Source: Polytrichum commune (taxonomy: Eukaryota > Streptophyta > Polytrichopsida > Polytrichales > Polytrichaceae). From it: a stretch of DNA of 64,000 bases. Shown here one piece after another: positions 1 through 12,080 of this stretch. How positions within the stretch are numbered: position 1 is the first letter of the stretch; each line of letters opens with the position of its first letter. The position numbers were made by a program, and so were the translations under genes. The stretch is taken from positions 48,948,440-49,012,439 of the forward strand of contig OX485807.1 in the NCBI GenBank assembly GCA_950295325.1. Direction: 5' to 3'. The notes beneath the pieces are model-generated. The model did not search any database. It was given only the letters and a program-made list of their open reading frames with translations, and had not been told where the DNA came from.

Positions 1-832
1 AGCCCGTGACCGTTACACTTCAAGCACTCTCATTGGTGGAGAAGGCGGGGCCGGTCCAAGTTCGCTACTTCACACTAGGCTCGAGGGACCGATGGACTTG
101 GGGGGGGGGGGGCAGTGTGTTAAAAAGTTAAGGATATAGGTGCAAACAACCACAATTTTATAGGGGGGTATTACTTTCAATTTTTTTTTTTTTTCACATG
201 CTATCATTATGTAAATTTCTACTTTGGGTTAATATAAAAATGGCTTGCATTACTTATAATTCCAAATTACCTATTATTCCATACCCTATAGTACTTTAAA
301 GATGTCCAGTGCCATTTTTGATACCCTATATTACTCTTAAGTCCAATTATAATTTTTTGCCCCCATGTTTTTTAAATACCCTATCATTTGTTCGCACGTA
401 TATTGCTACTCCAACCAATGACTACCCCCCCCCCTGAGCCGACGGAGTACGTGGAATGCGAGATGGATGTAAAAGTCTACATGGATTCCGACATGGCGTC
501 GAATGGATCATGTTTCATGGTCACTTGGACTGTTTTTCAAAAACCGCCTCTTGGAGGTAGGCCTGACACAAATCTGGGGGACCGTGGCACTCCGAACGCT
601 CACAACCGCTGGTTTATTCTATTTTATTGTTTGTGAGGACCCCGCATGAATAGAAATTCATTGAAATAGCATTTCGTTGAGGTACCCGGTCACGTATGAC
701 TTCACACTACACTTGAGAGTCCGTGACCACGCTACGTGATGTTGGAGGTGTGTTGGGACGGCCTTTGGACACTTTCTTTTGGGCTCTCACAATTTCATGG
801 TCACGGCTCTTGGCTCGTGTGTGAAGTGGCCC
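1..832. mobile_element. Harbinger-like TIR element, family A copy 1 (left end outside window)
   Basis: The right terminus AAGTGGCCC ends at 832 and is followed by TTA, the same arrangement as in the complete copies at 3953-4464 and 36126-36626. The body matches those copies from the opening GCCCGTGACCGT through the segment around GGACCGACGGAGTACG to TGTGTGAAGTGGCCC. It is longer than the roughly 500-bp siblings because about 350 bp (93-442) has been inserted. It encodes no transposase, so it is non-autonomous. Assignment to PIF/Harbinger rests on the termini and 3-bp TWA target duplications of its siblings. Confidence 0.75.
93..442. mobile_element. Insertion nested in family A copy 1, with G-run/C-run ends
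   Basis: Sibling copies read GGGACCGACGGAG without interruption. Here GGGACCGA is followed by about 350 foreign bases and then CCGACGGAG, so CCGA looks duplicated. The insert opens with a 12-base G run (101-112) and closes with a 10-base C run (425-434), which makes short inverted ends. Its AT-rich body contains the motif ACCCTAT three times. No coding potential was seen. The family is not recognised. Confidence 0.5.
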
Positions 833-835
833 TTA

Positions 836-1457
836 AGTTATACGTGCTCATGTGTGTGTGTGTGTGAGTGAGGCGTGTGTGTTCGAAACTTTAAAAACTT
901 ATGTTCATGACGTCGTGTTTTTAACATCCGTTTGCATTGTGTGAGCAACAGGGGGTGACAAGGTTTAGGCTTACAGCCTACACTCATGTGTGCTATTAGG
1001 TTTCCTGGAGTACAATTTATTGACATTCCACACTAATTTGGGTGTTTATTACTACAGTCACAAAATACAGTCCTTATGTTCATATTGTAGTTGCTATACA
1101 GATGAATCAACAAAAAATTGAGTTTATTGTGACATGTTTTTGGACCCAAGGAATTTGCATGGGTGAAGAGGCGACTTGATATTCACAAAGGCAACCTAAT
1201 TTTGCACATGTTTAGTTTGGCAAACATTGTATTATGTGTTCAAATAGAGAATATAGAATTGACAATTTCTATACAAACATACATTTTTGTGAGGTGAAAT
1301 ACCAAAAACATCAAAATTGTGTGAATGTTACATTTTTTAATATAACTCTTTTCTTAATTCATAAGATATCCTACTTTTCAACCAAGATATAAAATACAAT
1401 GCACCATGGTATTTTCTGCTATGCCAACTTTCAGCTTACAATAATAGGCATACGTAA
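836..1457. other. AT-rich spacer, no gene seen
   Basis: AT-rich sequence with a short GT-rich tract near 850-870. No conserved open frame, RNA gene or clear terminal repeat was seen. Confidence 0.4.
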
Positions 1458-1940
1458 AGGCCATTTTACACATGTGACCAAGTGGCCGTAAGATAAAATA
1501 AGTTAAGGATCTCTTGTGGTCATGATTGGTGGTCCGTAACCATGACCATAAGAAATCCTAAATTGTTAGTTGAAGGACTTGGTCACGGGGCACAATGTCA
1601 TGTGAAATTAGACCAAGAAGCGGTGCTTTTAATAAAAAAATCTATTTTCTAATAGTAACCTAATACTAATCATATTATTCAAAGTACTTTTCTTGACATG
1701 GTCGCCTTTTTTTTGTTGAGACAACCTATTTGGGGTTCTCTAACTACAAATCTAGGTGACCACCAAATATTAACCATTTCTATTACCTAAACATGTAAGA
1801 TTACAGGTTGCTTCCTCATCCATGTTTGACATGGTCACTATTATTTTTGGTGACTTCGTGTAAAATGAAGCGGGAATGCGGCTCGTTTGCCAACCAATGA
1901 GAATTTAGAAAGCGATGGTCATGGTCCATGGACACTACAC
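1458..1940. repeat. Dispersed repeat family I, copy 1
   Basis: This block is collinear with 26466-26990. Both carry CATGTGACCAAG near the start, then TTAAGGAT, TGGTCATG, GGGGTTCTCT, GTGACC.CCAAA and an end resembling GTGGTCATGGTC. Neither copy has an open frame of note. The ends were not resolved and no target duplication was identified. Confidence 0.5.
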
Positions 1941-2845
1941 TTATTTGGTGTCATATGGAATTTTATGTCATGGTGGTAACAATTCTAATGACAACTCTTA
2001 TGAATCACTCTGCAAGTATTGCCATCCCGACTTGCTTTCAATCCATCCAAATGCCCATTATTGAAATGAAGTTTGGTATAATCTACATCTTAATATGTGG
2101 AGCTAGAAACCGACACCATAACGACTCATGTTAAGAAGAGATTGGACTACGTCTTCGAAATCTATCAATTACTTTACACTCAATAGGCAACGACATGAGA
2201 CAATAGGCCTTGCTCCTCAACCGTGCTCCATCAACACACGTCGGGTTTGTATTTGAGTTTGCAAATTTGATCAAGGGTGGAGTCTCTCTCTCTCTATGTA
2301 AATACTTAACACACTTAACAATAACTAACTAAGGGGAAAACCAATTTTCAATCCTTCTTTTTGTTGATGGTCCATCATAGTTTTCCAAATGTGACTCAAA
2401 CTTCAAATGTATGAACAACTGAAGATGGACACTTACAAGGAAAATTGACCAGATAACACCCACAGAAGATATGCGGACATTATTCAACTGCTTTCTTAAT
2501 CGAAGACCTATGTTTTAATGGTTTGTAGTTGAGTGTGGATCTAAGAACAAACGTCATAAAGACACATGTTTGAAAAAAATTAGACCACTTCTTTAGTTTC
2601 TATGAACTACGCTACACTCAATTGTGACCACAATTGGGTAGACTTGTGTTTTCTTTTTATAAAAAACATCTACACACATGCACTTCCAATAACCACAACC
2701 AAATAAGGGAAGGTCCGGTTCTCAATTAAATCAATGTCAACATGTTTCATCTTTAAATTTGCTAATTCAACACAAAACTTCAAGACATACATCGGATTGA
2801 TATAGAATATGGAGAATGTTGAATGACACCCACACATACCAAGTA
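1941..2845. other. Unassigned AT-rich sequence
   Basis: Contains only short chance open frames and a small CT-rich tract near 2284. No domain, RNA gene or clear repeat boundary was seen. Confidence 0.35.
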
Positions 2846-3223
2846 CACTAAACATGATATTTAGTGTCACCAATTCTCATCGTCTTGCTCGATACTAATT
2901 GTAAACCGTTGTCTAGTGCCACCAACACTGAAAGTCAACCCAAAATTATTTGTAATTCCTTGTAATCTTTTCGGGGGGGATTACAAATTTAAAGTGCTGC
3001 AATTACTGTCACTCACCAAGTGGTTTCTCATCCAAAATTCAATCATCCATGACAATATTTTCATCACAAGTTGCGGACAAAAGAAGGCAGGGTTTTGGCC
3101 ATTGGATGAACTCTACCATCATCCATGACAACATTTGCTCACTTTATTCATAAGAAGTGTCATTCAAAAAGTCATCATATTAAAATAAAATACCACATGA
3201 CACTAAACACCATGTTTAGAGTA
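2846..3223. mobile_element. MITE family E copy 1 (Mariner/Stowaway-like by its TA flank)
   Basis: The ends form inverted repeats of about 25 bp: CACTAAACATGATATTTAGT on the left and, on the other strand from the right, CTCTAAACATGGTGTTTAGT. The interior matches the copy at 49686-50424, including the CTTGCTC.ATACTAATTGTAAACC stretch. A TA precedes the left end, which fits a Mariner-type target, but the right flank is not clean. Non-coding and about 380 bp long. Confidence 0.65.
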
Positions 3224-3390
3224 GTTCATCTTCCTGCAATGGTAGAGGCATCATTGGAGTTTTGAATTAGCTTGACACGGATGCTCTTCTGATTCACCGT
3301 ATAAGAAGATCATACATTACATTGCCGGCACTTGAAAAAGCTGCAGTTCCGATTCTTACCATCATCAGATTCTGGTGTGTAAGTAAATAA

Positions 3391-3391
3391 G

Positions 3392-3439
<48 letters not shown>

Positions 3440-3465
3440 GGTGTATGTATATATGTGTGTGTGTT
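3391..3465. repeat. Compound (TA)n(GT)n microsatellite
   Basis: A short TA tract runs into about 16 GT units and then into GTAT and GTGT variants. The short Cys/Val-rich and His/Thr-rich open frames over it are artefacts of the repeat. Confidence 0.9.
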
Positions 3466-3952
3466 TGTTGCACAGTCTGCAGTAGTGTAGTACACCGTTT
3501 ATGGTATATACTGTCGGTTATCATTCGGATTACAGATTACTATGACAATTTTTTCTTTTCCCATAATGCAACTCACTATCAAGGTAGAGATGTCATTGTT
3601 ATATAGTGTCCAAAACATCCACTTTTGACCCCTATTTTTGTTTGGATTTTTAGATGAGTTCCATAACAAAAGTTCATACATCTCTGACTTCTGTAAGTGA
3701 CACCCTCGGTACCTTACGACGTATCATGGGAAACGAAAGTTGGCCTCAGATATTTGGCCAAGTACGTACACACCTTCATTCAAGCTCTGGCTCAGCTGCT
3801 GCCGCCACGGCATCAATTTTTAGTTTCAAACTGCGGCAATTGAAATGGTGTCCCTGAGAAGGTATGATTATTATTCCCTCATACACAGACTTTAGGGGTC
3901 TGAATGCCAGATTCTATGAAAATACTGCCTCTTATGGAGTTACTGATACTTA

Positions 3953-4464
3953 GGGCCGCTTCTCACACACACACACGAGAGAGACTGAGGGCCCGTGACC
4001 ATCCGCGTCAAGCACTCTCATTGGTGGAGAGGGCGGGGCCGGTCCGAGTTCGCTTCACACTACGCTTGAGGGACCGACGGAGTACGTGAATGCACGATGG
4101 ATGTAAAGTCTACGTGGATTCCTACGTCGCATCGAATGGATCGTGTTTCATGGTCACTTGGACTGTTTTCAAATACCGCCTCCTGGAGGTGGGCCTGACG
4201 CAAATCGGGGAGACCGTGGCATTCTGAATGCTCACGACTGTTGTTTTTGTTTTATTTTATCGTGTGTGAGGACCCGCATGAATAGAAATTCATTGAAATA
4301 GCATTCGGGTGAGGGCGAGGTCACATATGACTGCACACTACGCTTGAGGGCTTGTGACCACAATACGTGATGTTGGAGGTATCTTGGGACGGACTTTGGA
4401 CACTTTCTTTTGGGCTCTCACGATTTTCAGGGTCACAGCTCTTGGCTCGTGTGTGGAGTGGCCC
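3953..4464. mobile_element. Harbinger-like TIR element, family A copy 2 (complete)
   Basis: Flanked on both sides by TTA (3950-3952 and 4465-4467), with termini GGGCCGCTTCTCACAC and GTGTGGAGTGGCCC forming inverted repeats. About 512 bp, with no coding capacity. The internal order matches copies 1, 3 and 4. The three-base TTA target duplication and GGGCC end point to PIF/Harbinger mobilisation in trans. Confidence 0.8.
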
Positions 4465-4467
4465 TTA

Positions 4468-5600
4468 GGGCGTGTTCACATGGGTTCCCAAGTCACTTGA
4501 GGTCTATATAAGCGGTCCCTTGAGAGAGTAATATAGTGTTCTATATGGAAGGGCCTACATGATGAAATTTCGGGCGAAAGAATCTCATGTTTGCAAATTC
4601 ATGAGGAATCCCCACGACATTGAAAATTACCCATGACGTGAAAATTGCATCTATGTTCCCATGGTACGATTACAAGTGCGTGAAGTTGTGAGAGCTCTCA
4701 ATCGTAGCCATATTGGCATCAATCTTTTTAAATGATAATTAAGAGTGATTCATTAACACTGGTCTACCTTGTTTCTCAAGCATAATCAGTAAGTCAATTG
4801 CATTATGAAATTCCATGCTTGGGCGAGTGTGGGCTGCAATGCTCGTAAGGTAAATGTATCTAATTGAGCCTCCCCTCTTAAACGGACACCGTAAAACCAT
4901 GTGTCTATTAGATATTGGACTATGTGTTCAAAATTTGTTGACCATTCTAAGTTTAATAATGAGCAGAGTTGAATGGACTTATATGATCATTTCACTATAA
5001 GGATCACAGGTTGTTGCCGCTGGTCTTTTGTCATTTTGAGATAGATTTTGAGCGTCCGATTCTAACACAATAATAGATTTGGATGTCTAAATTTTATTTC
5101 GTTGTGGCAAAGAAGCAGTGGCAACGACCTGTGATCCTTGTAGTGTTTAATGAGAAAGAGAATCCTCACTTTGATAATAAATAAGGCACTTGAGTGAATA
5201 GTTCCCGTGTAAGACCCCCACACACCTTAGTACTTGTCAACCATACTTGCTAAGTTGGTGCACAAACCAACCACCACTAGAAATGTACCCCACGTATTCA
5301 TTTGGGACCATAAATCTAGAATTATTGAGGATTTCTCAAGCCTAAACCGTAAGTCAACTTCCAAAGTATCGGATCGGAAACTTGGGGAAGTGTGAGCATC
5401 AATGGTCCATAATAATTGTCAACCATAATCGTGAAGTTGGTGCACAAACAACGACTTGAAATGTACCCCTCGAATTCATTTGACACCGTAAATCTAGGAG
5501 TGTATCAAGAATCTCTTGCGATCTCTGTCTACGTAGAGATTTTTTAGTTGCTCTAAAATTTGCAGTTTATAAATGAAAATTCAAGGCTGAAGTGGGCTGT
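4468..5600. repeat. Old dispersed repeats, partial B-like and G-like pieces
   Basis: The opening GGCGTGTTCACATGGGTTCC resembles the end of family B but no matching right end was found. Around 4880-5000 is a piece of repeat family G (marker: ACCATTCTAAGTTTAATAATGAGCA). Between 5220 and 5500 two stretches with CAACCATA.T..T.AAGTTGG and AAATGTACCCC.CG.ATTCATTTG repeat about 190 bp apart. No gene was seen. Confidence 0.4.
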
Positions 5601-5639
5601 GGTTTTTTTGGTGTGGTGGGTGATTCGGAATCGGCACAC

Positions 5640-6690
5640 CCACCCATATACTTGCAGTAACTTAAGGTAGATGGGTCTTAAATGGCTACTTTTCCGAACT
5701 AGCCCACTTATCCTAGGCTATGAAGTGAGTTAGAGAGTTCAAATTGAGGTTTCTCATAAATTTTGGAGCTCATATGAACATCTTATTCATTCCTCAAAGT
5801 GAAGATTCTCGTGCTCATTGAATGGTAATAGTGGTCCTCCCATTCATGTCGTCTATTGGGTCTGCAATGGTTATCATATTTTGAAACGCGCAATCCAATC
5901 TCTTTTCAACACATGTCTTTTTGGTATCCATTCTTGGAGACACACCTAACCACATATCACTCTATCCAACAATTTTTTTTTGGCATGTCTACCTTCATCC
6001 TACTGACCAAAAGGATTGACCCTTAGATATGCAAGCAATGTTTCAATTCATAGATTGATTGAAAGCATGGATTTGATAGTTTTAAGAAACATTTCACTTT
6101 TCTACTACAATGTTATTGATGATTGTTTCTAGACCACATTCGTATAATTATAATGCTCAAAAATCCTCATGAGCTTCATAATTCCAAATTGAAGGTATTC
6201 AATTTTAAGAATTCATAAGATAATAGGAGTGTGTGGTGGTGATTCTAAAAGTTCATATAAAGCAAGAGGACCTAGTTTGATCACTCATCTTAATCTGAAA
6301 CCTATATTTGAATGATGTGTGGTTTCAAGAACGGACACCAAAAATATGTGTGTTCAAAAGAGATTGCACTATGAGCTCAAGATTTGTTAACCATTCTAGG
6401 TTCAATAATGAACATAATTGGGGAGGCCTGTATGGTCATTTCATTAAAACAAGAATCCTCACTTTGAATATGGATAATATATTCATTTGAACTCCATAAA
6501 TTATAAGGAAAATGACTATGAGCATGGATTGGATTTGCTCATTGTCCTACACCAATAACACCCACAATTGTAGGATTCATCCCCATGGTGAAGTGAACAC
6601 TATAAACTTACTTTGAGTCTAGCCATAGCAAGAAATTACTCACGTTGTGTGGGTCTTATGTGCTCACTCTTCTTAATTGGACATTTGTAT
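5640..6690. repeat. Two family G copies in inverted orientation
   Basis: 5640-5960 carries family G on the minus strand (markers: GAGCTCATATGAACATCTTA, CCAATCTCTTTTCAACACATG, TTTTTGGTATCCATTCTTGG). 6280-6520 carries the same family on the plus strand (AGAACGGACACCAAAAATAT, TGTTCAAAAGAGATTGCAC, CTTTGAATATGGATAATATA). The two face each other across a spacer, so this could be one element with long diverged inverted ends or two independent insertions. No coding capacity. Confidence 0.5.
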
Positions 6691-6699
6691 TTGAGTGGC

Positions 6700-8750
6700 A
6701 TATGACAAGGTTTGCAATTTTAAATATGATGTGTTACCATGAGACGACCATGAAATTGGACGATGTGCTTGAAATATAGTCGTCATTTATAAGTTCAATA
6801 GTTAACATGGTGGTTAGGGTTTACGTGACTTCTAAAAGAAAAATATGAATCTTGTTATTTTATAATATTTCAAGGCAAATGGACTTCCATTACATGATAG
6901 ATATACAATACAATAAGGACATTAGAAACCCCAAAATGAACCATCCTCGAAGGACACCGGGCTGAACATTGACCAATAAAATCCTCCTTTCAAGTTTCAC
7001 AGATTTTGCATTTCAACTCTAATTCCAAAACTTGAAATGAGCATCTGCATGATTCCAAATTGCTAACTAGATGAGATGATTCCCAATCTGATCCAACAAT
7101 CAAAGTGTTTGTGAAATTTAAAGTAATCACATTTTGACCACACAACTTATTGTTTGTTTGTGATTGATGTGCACATTTGGCATATTGACTTATATTTACT
7201 TCAACCGATTTTTATTATGTTTCAACAATTTGGAAACGATCCTCCATTAACGTGCAGCATGAAAAAATCAACACCTTAAAAATCTTGCACTATAAGTACA
7301 TCTTGATTTTGAGAATGTTCACCATAATCACATTATGCACATTTGTTGGTTATGGATTGTCTATAACTAAGCTTTTAAATTGACAGTTCTAGCACCATCT
7401 ACCTTAAGCTCTCTTTCAAATTTCATTTTATTGTGTCACATATGAAACAATGCATCAACAACCACATTTTGTGGCGAAGGTTCACAATGCCTACAAAGGG
7501 GGAGGACAAACTAGGGTAGGGGAGGGTGGAAATGTTGATCTCTATCCAAAAGCCCGAGATAACTATTTTCAACTAAATATGCCTTTTAAATAAGGGATAC
7601 AAACCTTGAATTAGTATATTGAGCTTAAGATGGGATGAAACAACAACCTATAGGGAGTCAATTTTTACTATTGCTCCCTCCCCAATGAACAAGGTGAAGT
7701 GATTGTTAGTTACATTTGAACTAGTTGAGTTTTAGAAATAACCGATTAAAGTTCAAGACTTTAGGATAAGTAACGATCATTTCATAGGGTAACTTCAAAC
7801 GATAAGTCACACTAAATATCATATTTTGTGTAGTTAACTAAAAGTTGAATTAGTTGATTAGTTGTCCAAGGTCTAGTATACTTCAAAAAAAAAACCCCGA
7901 AAGATCACAACATACAACCGGTTGGACTTGGAATTTGGAAACACTCGGATTTTGACCGACTTATGCCCAAAATTCTCCCCGACACTGAAGTTTTAAGGCG
8001 TTGAATTTGTCCCGGAGACGTGCGATTATTGGGGCTTAATATGAGTAACTCCAAAGTGCATTGAATGCTTTGAATTTTTGGCCCCAGCTCCAGTGGAGGT
8101 TGTCAGGCTTATGTTAGAAGGAGGAACATAATGTGGTTGTAGTAAGTTATATTTAGGTTGATGTGGTGGTATTTAGAAGCCCATAAACCCACATGAGGAG
8201 CTAAAATTGGTGAGCTAATTATGGTAGCTTTAAATTTGGCACACCCAAGTCCAATAATGTGAGATAAAGCGAAGGCCCGGGAATGGGGTCCATATGTAGA
8301 AACTTCCCGTTGCAAAGAATGGGGATTACTTGCCGACTTTGGCAATGTTTCCTACAATAAACTACAAACATAGTATGGACCAAAATATCGGTAAATTTGT
8401 ACTTGCTTGTGTATGTACAAGTATTCCTAACAACCGTATGGTAGAGGGTGCTTAAAACCAACACTTTGAGCTTATTGCACATACATATGGCTATGTGGTT
8501 GATATTTAGTTAAAATAAATAAATAAATCATATTAGCCTTTGGATTAAACATAGGTATGAAGAAGAAGAAGAAAACATGTTTGGCCTCAATTGAAGATTT
8601 GATGAATATTGAAAGTCAAAACCACTAGCTTTCTTGAACCGATCCCTAGGCTCCATGTATGACAACTTTGCAGATGATGAGGATCCCCCACCTTCATTGC
8701 CTAGAACCAGCACAACATAGTTGGGTACTAGACCCAAACTAGATCAAAGT
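6700..8750. other. Degenerate repeats including family H (minus strand) at about 7700-7990
   Basis: The part at 7700-7990 matches family H, whose markers are CAACCGGTTGGACTTGG and ATGCCCAAAATTCTCCCC. Around 7811-7845 CACTAAATATCATATTTTGTG looks like an E-family terminus. The rest is AT-rich with a short GAA tract at 8558-8573. No convincing gene was found. Confidence 0.4.
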
Positions 8751-8754
8751 CTAA

Positions 8755-9144
8755 GGGCCGGTTCACATAGGATCCCAAGCTCCGAGTCCCACTCGTGTTA
8801 GCAAGTCCCAACATGGAGGCAAAGTCATAACTTGTGAGCCTCATGTAACCATTGAAATATGGTTAATTATCATTCAAGTTGGATCTTGATTTTTTTTCAC
8901 AAGAATATTCGTGGGACTTGGGTTGAGAGTTGGGTCTAGCTTTTTGCTCTACCCAACTCGCAACACAAGTCCCAAGCCTCACCTCCAAATAGTGTTGCCA
9001 TGTAGGCATTCATGTCAGAGTTGGGACTTAGGACTTGGGTCCCCGAGTGAAGTGCTAAGTCCCAACTTTCATGCTCTCAACAGTTGAGATTGCACGGATT
9101 GACCTCAAGTGACTTGCGACTTGGGACCATATGTGAACCGGCCT
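8755..9144. mobile_element. Harbinger-like TIR element, family B copy 1 (complete)
   Basis: Flanked by TAA at 8752-8754 and 9145-9147. The left end GGGCCGGTTCACATAGG and right end CATATGTGAACCGGCCT are inverted repeats. About 390 bp, non-coding, collinear with the copy at 49742-50125. The interior has several AGTTGGGACTT/AAGTCCCAA pairs and could fold extensively. Confidence 0.8.
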
Positions 9145-9149
9145 TAACA

Positions 9150-10366
9150 TGGCCACCTCCATGATCCCACATGGTTAGGTTGTAGAACCATCCCCTTACA
9201 TCATGGGTACCGACCCCCTTGCTGCCCATAACCCACCCCCTTGGGTTTGTGGGCTTGAACCGTCCGCCCCTCCCCATGAATAGAATGGCTAGAATAGGTA
9301 TTGACAAACAACCCTACACATATCATGAACCAACCCGTAATAGAGTGAAACCCATTACCTACCCTATATGGAGGTAGTGGAGGCCGGTACGTGGTAATGC
9401 CACTAATGACACCTATATGTGCTTACACCATTACTTGTAAACCTACATCCTCGCCCACCATGATGAGTATGCTTAGGCTTATGCTTTATGCTTTTTTATT
9501 AAGTGACTAATTAAGCAAGGTGCATCCTAAACCAATTGAGTAATGTTATGAAAATAAGCTTAAAGCATCACCAATTATGAGTATAAAAGTATTAACGTGC
9601 ATTAATCCACATGAGTTTCAAATTGGCACATGAAAGTCACGTTTGCTTTATCGCAAAAACTCATTTGATGGTTTCTTAGGCATTCAAATCCTATATATGG
9701 TTAGTAGCCGATAACCGGGGAGGACTGACCACTAATTACAGATGAACCAGTTCAAATTCAAGACTCCAAGAAAATTACCGATGGTGTAAGAGGAATCTAT
9801 TAAAATTTGCCTCAAATTAATGAAGAAAAACCGGATGATCAAACATTAGAACTGGTTGGACTTCGAAACAACTAGGATCTCAACCGATTGTGCCCAAAAA
9901 ACTTCTTGGAGATTGTTAGCAACAATTTATGTTGTCATTTACAACAAATGAATGTGATCATATAAAATTTGAATTTGCAACCCACATGAATTTACCACCC
10001 ACACTAATTAGACAAAACAATGCAGTGTCCAACTACATTTGAGGCCCAACAACTAGGCAACATATCCTAAACCAACATTTGTTTTTACATAAGAATGACT
10101 ATTATACTAACATGGCAAGTTGCACACTAGGAGTGTTAGGAAGTGTAGGTTCACTCTTGCATAGTGAACAATACTCATGCACCGTTCATTTTGTAAGAAT
10201 GGGCCAACATAAAAGGGACATAATGCTCCCAAAATTCTTGGTCCCAAAGTGCAACAACATGTCGTTGAGTAATATCATTTACTACAATAATAACCTCTTT
10301 CTATACATTATCGTAGAGTCATACTTTAACCTATGTGCACCATATCATATCAAGCTGAATACAATC
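9150..10366. other. Mixed old repeats, no gene
   Basis: 9730-9930 holds a family H fragment (GATGAACCAGTTCAAATTCAAG, then AACTGGTTGGACTTCG). 9995-10015 has a D-family terminus (CCCACACTAATTAGACAAAA). A 96-codon frame at 10079-10369 has no recognisable motif and is probably chance. Confidence 0.35.
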
Positions 10367-10967
10367 TAACCCCCGGTAATACGACACCTTGATTAAATGA
10401 CACATTTCCCAGCGACCACACTTTTTGGAAATTGGTGCCATAACCAATGCGGAGGAGGTCAATGGTTACCAAATTGTGTGCAAGTTGTTTTGTGTGTAGA
10501 TGTGGTCACCAACACCAAAATTGTTGAAATTATAACCGAAATGAAAAACATTTGCCACTCAAGACTACAAACATCTTTGGAGCCAGGACATTGAAGAGTG
10601 GCATGGGCACATCTAGGAGTATAAGTCAGCGAGTATTGAAGATTCCAATCTAAAGATACGTGAGATTTAGGTGGAAGGAAAAATATCAAATCAAGGAGGC
10701 AAATCAACAACTTCGTAATTCTTGTATGGAGATCCAAGAATTCTCAAACCCTTCAACCTCCACCCAAACCCAAAGACTCAAAAGTGCAACGTCTATTTTG
10801 AAACCATGGTTTTAAACAATTAACTCGACTTAAGTTAAGTTAACCCATTGATGAATTTACCACGTACTCCATGATCCCAAGGTAGCTCATTTAGTGTGGG
10901 TCCCACCACATGCATGCATTAATTAGCTTTTATTATATGGCAAATTGGGCCTAACATATGTTGTATT

Positions 10968-11790
10968 ATGAGTGTGTTAATTGTGAACAATTTTGTTACT
11001 CATTCCCTTAAGCATGTTGGTAGGGGTGAATCATTTGGTTTTTCAACCTTGCAGTTGAGCAATATTAGTATTGTTTTCTTACTGCCTAATGTTACAAGTG
11101 TGGTACAACCCTTGGATCTAGGACTAATTGCTTCATTCAATTTTAATATAAGAAGAAGCTCTTGGAATGGGTTCTCTCTCAGTTTGATTCTTCTACTACT
11201 CAACACACCTTGAGGTAAATAGTGCGTAATGGAAGGCATACTATTATGTGTTGCTCTCAAGTGTGGAGAGAGATAAATCCCCAAATCATACAAAACAGTT
11301 GAAGGATGTCCAAGATTTTACCGTAGACTAGAGTGTTGATTTTGCCATGAATGATGAACTCGAGTATGAATGAATGAAAGAAGCAGCACATGAATTGACA
11401 AGTCTCAATCACTCCTTGAATCTTGGAAGTGAAGAAATGCCTATCGAAGAATACGTGCAATTGGCATGAGAGGAAATTGTTGACACAAAGTACAACATGG
11501 TTGAGTTGGTGGATTTGGCATGGGATAGAGAAATTCTTTGGGTTTTAGATTTGAACGAAGAGCCAATGGAGGGGAATGGTGTGGATGACTAGCCAACACC
11601 AATAATCAAGCATCCTCAAACCCGTGAGCATGCCCAATTACTTTCAAATTTTAAAGTGGATCATTCTTTGCAATTTTCAGTTGTAAACATGATAAACATG
11701 CAATCTTTCATGGATAAATTGAATAAGACGTCAACTTCCAACATCAACAAACATCTTCACAAGACAATAGATTCATACTTTCATAGTGTG
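10968..11790 (+). pseudogene. pogo/Tigger (DDE_1, CENP-B/jerky-like) transposase, C-terminal part, broken
   Basis: The frame from 10968 gives NNFVTHSLK, then LSNISIVFLLPNVTSVVQPL and DLGLIASF. This is the classic DDE_1 stretch around the second catalytic Asp, normally (V/L)DN..TH followed by PPN.TS..QPLDQG. Here the expected DN reads NN, so the catalytic aspartate is lost. A frameshift near 11150 moves the match to a frame reading LLEWVLSQFDSSTTQHTL. Later segments read MPIEEYVQL, MVELVDLAWDREILW and VVNMINMQSFMDKL in other frames with stops between. The N-terminal DNA-binding part was not found. It is certainly non-functional. Confidence 0.65.
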
Positions 11791-11819
11791 TGATATGGTG
11801 GAAACATCATCATGGGACA

Positions 11820-11836
11820 CTATATATATATATATC
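11820..11836. repeat. (TA)n microsatellite
   Basis: About eight TA units just after the end of the transposase remnant. Confidence 0.8.
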
Positions 11837-12080
11837 AATTCTCAAAACTCCATACCATGTGACGTTGGGAGCATACTTCTTCAATAAAAAAAGGTTCTCT
11901 CATACTTAAATATCTTCATTGTGTACACAAACTGACATTATGCATTGAAATGAGCCATTTTCTTGAGAAACCTCGAAAGTACGACATTTGAGGCTAATAT
12001 GTCATGTAATTCACATAATACGACGCTTTCTTAATTTACGGGCATTTGAGGCCAAACGTGTCATATTAGAGGAGGGGGGT

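Larger units (their letters stand above)
10369..12080 (+). mobile_element. Probable pogo/Tigger-like DNA transposon, decayed
   Basis: This stretch surrounds the transposase remnant at 10968-11790. It opens with ACCCCCGGTAATACGACACC after a TA. It closes with TGTCATATTAGAGGAGGGGGGT. The ends read as loosely inverted (ACCCCC and GGGGGGT, TACGACAC and GTGTCATA). The right flank is CA, not TA, so the target duplication is not proven. A related terminus, GTCGTATTATCGGG, lies at 23829. Size (1.7 kb) suits a one-gene Tc1/mariner-superfamily element. Confidence 0.4.

Noticed and set aside
3294-3495. His/Thr-rich and Cys/Val-rich frames near 3.4 kb
   Set aside because: They translate the (TA)n(GT)n microsatellite.
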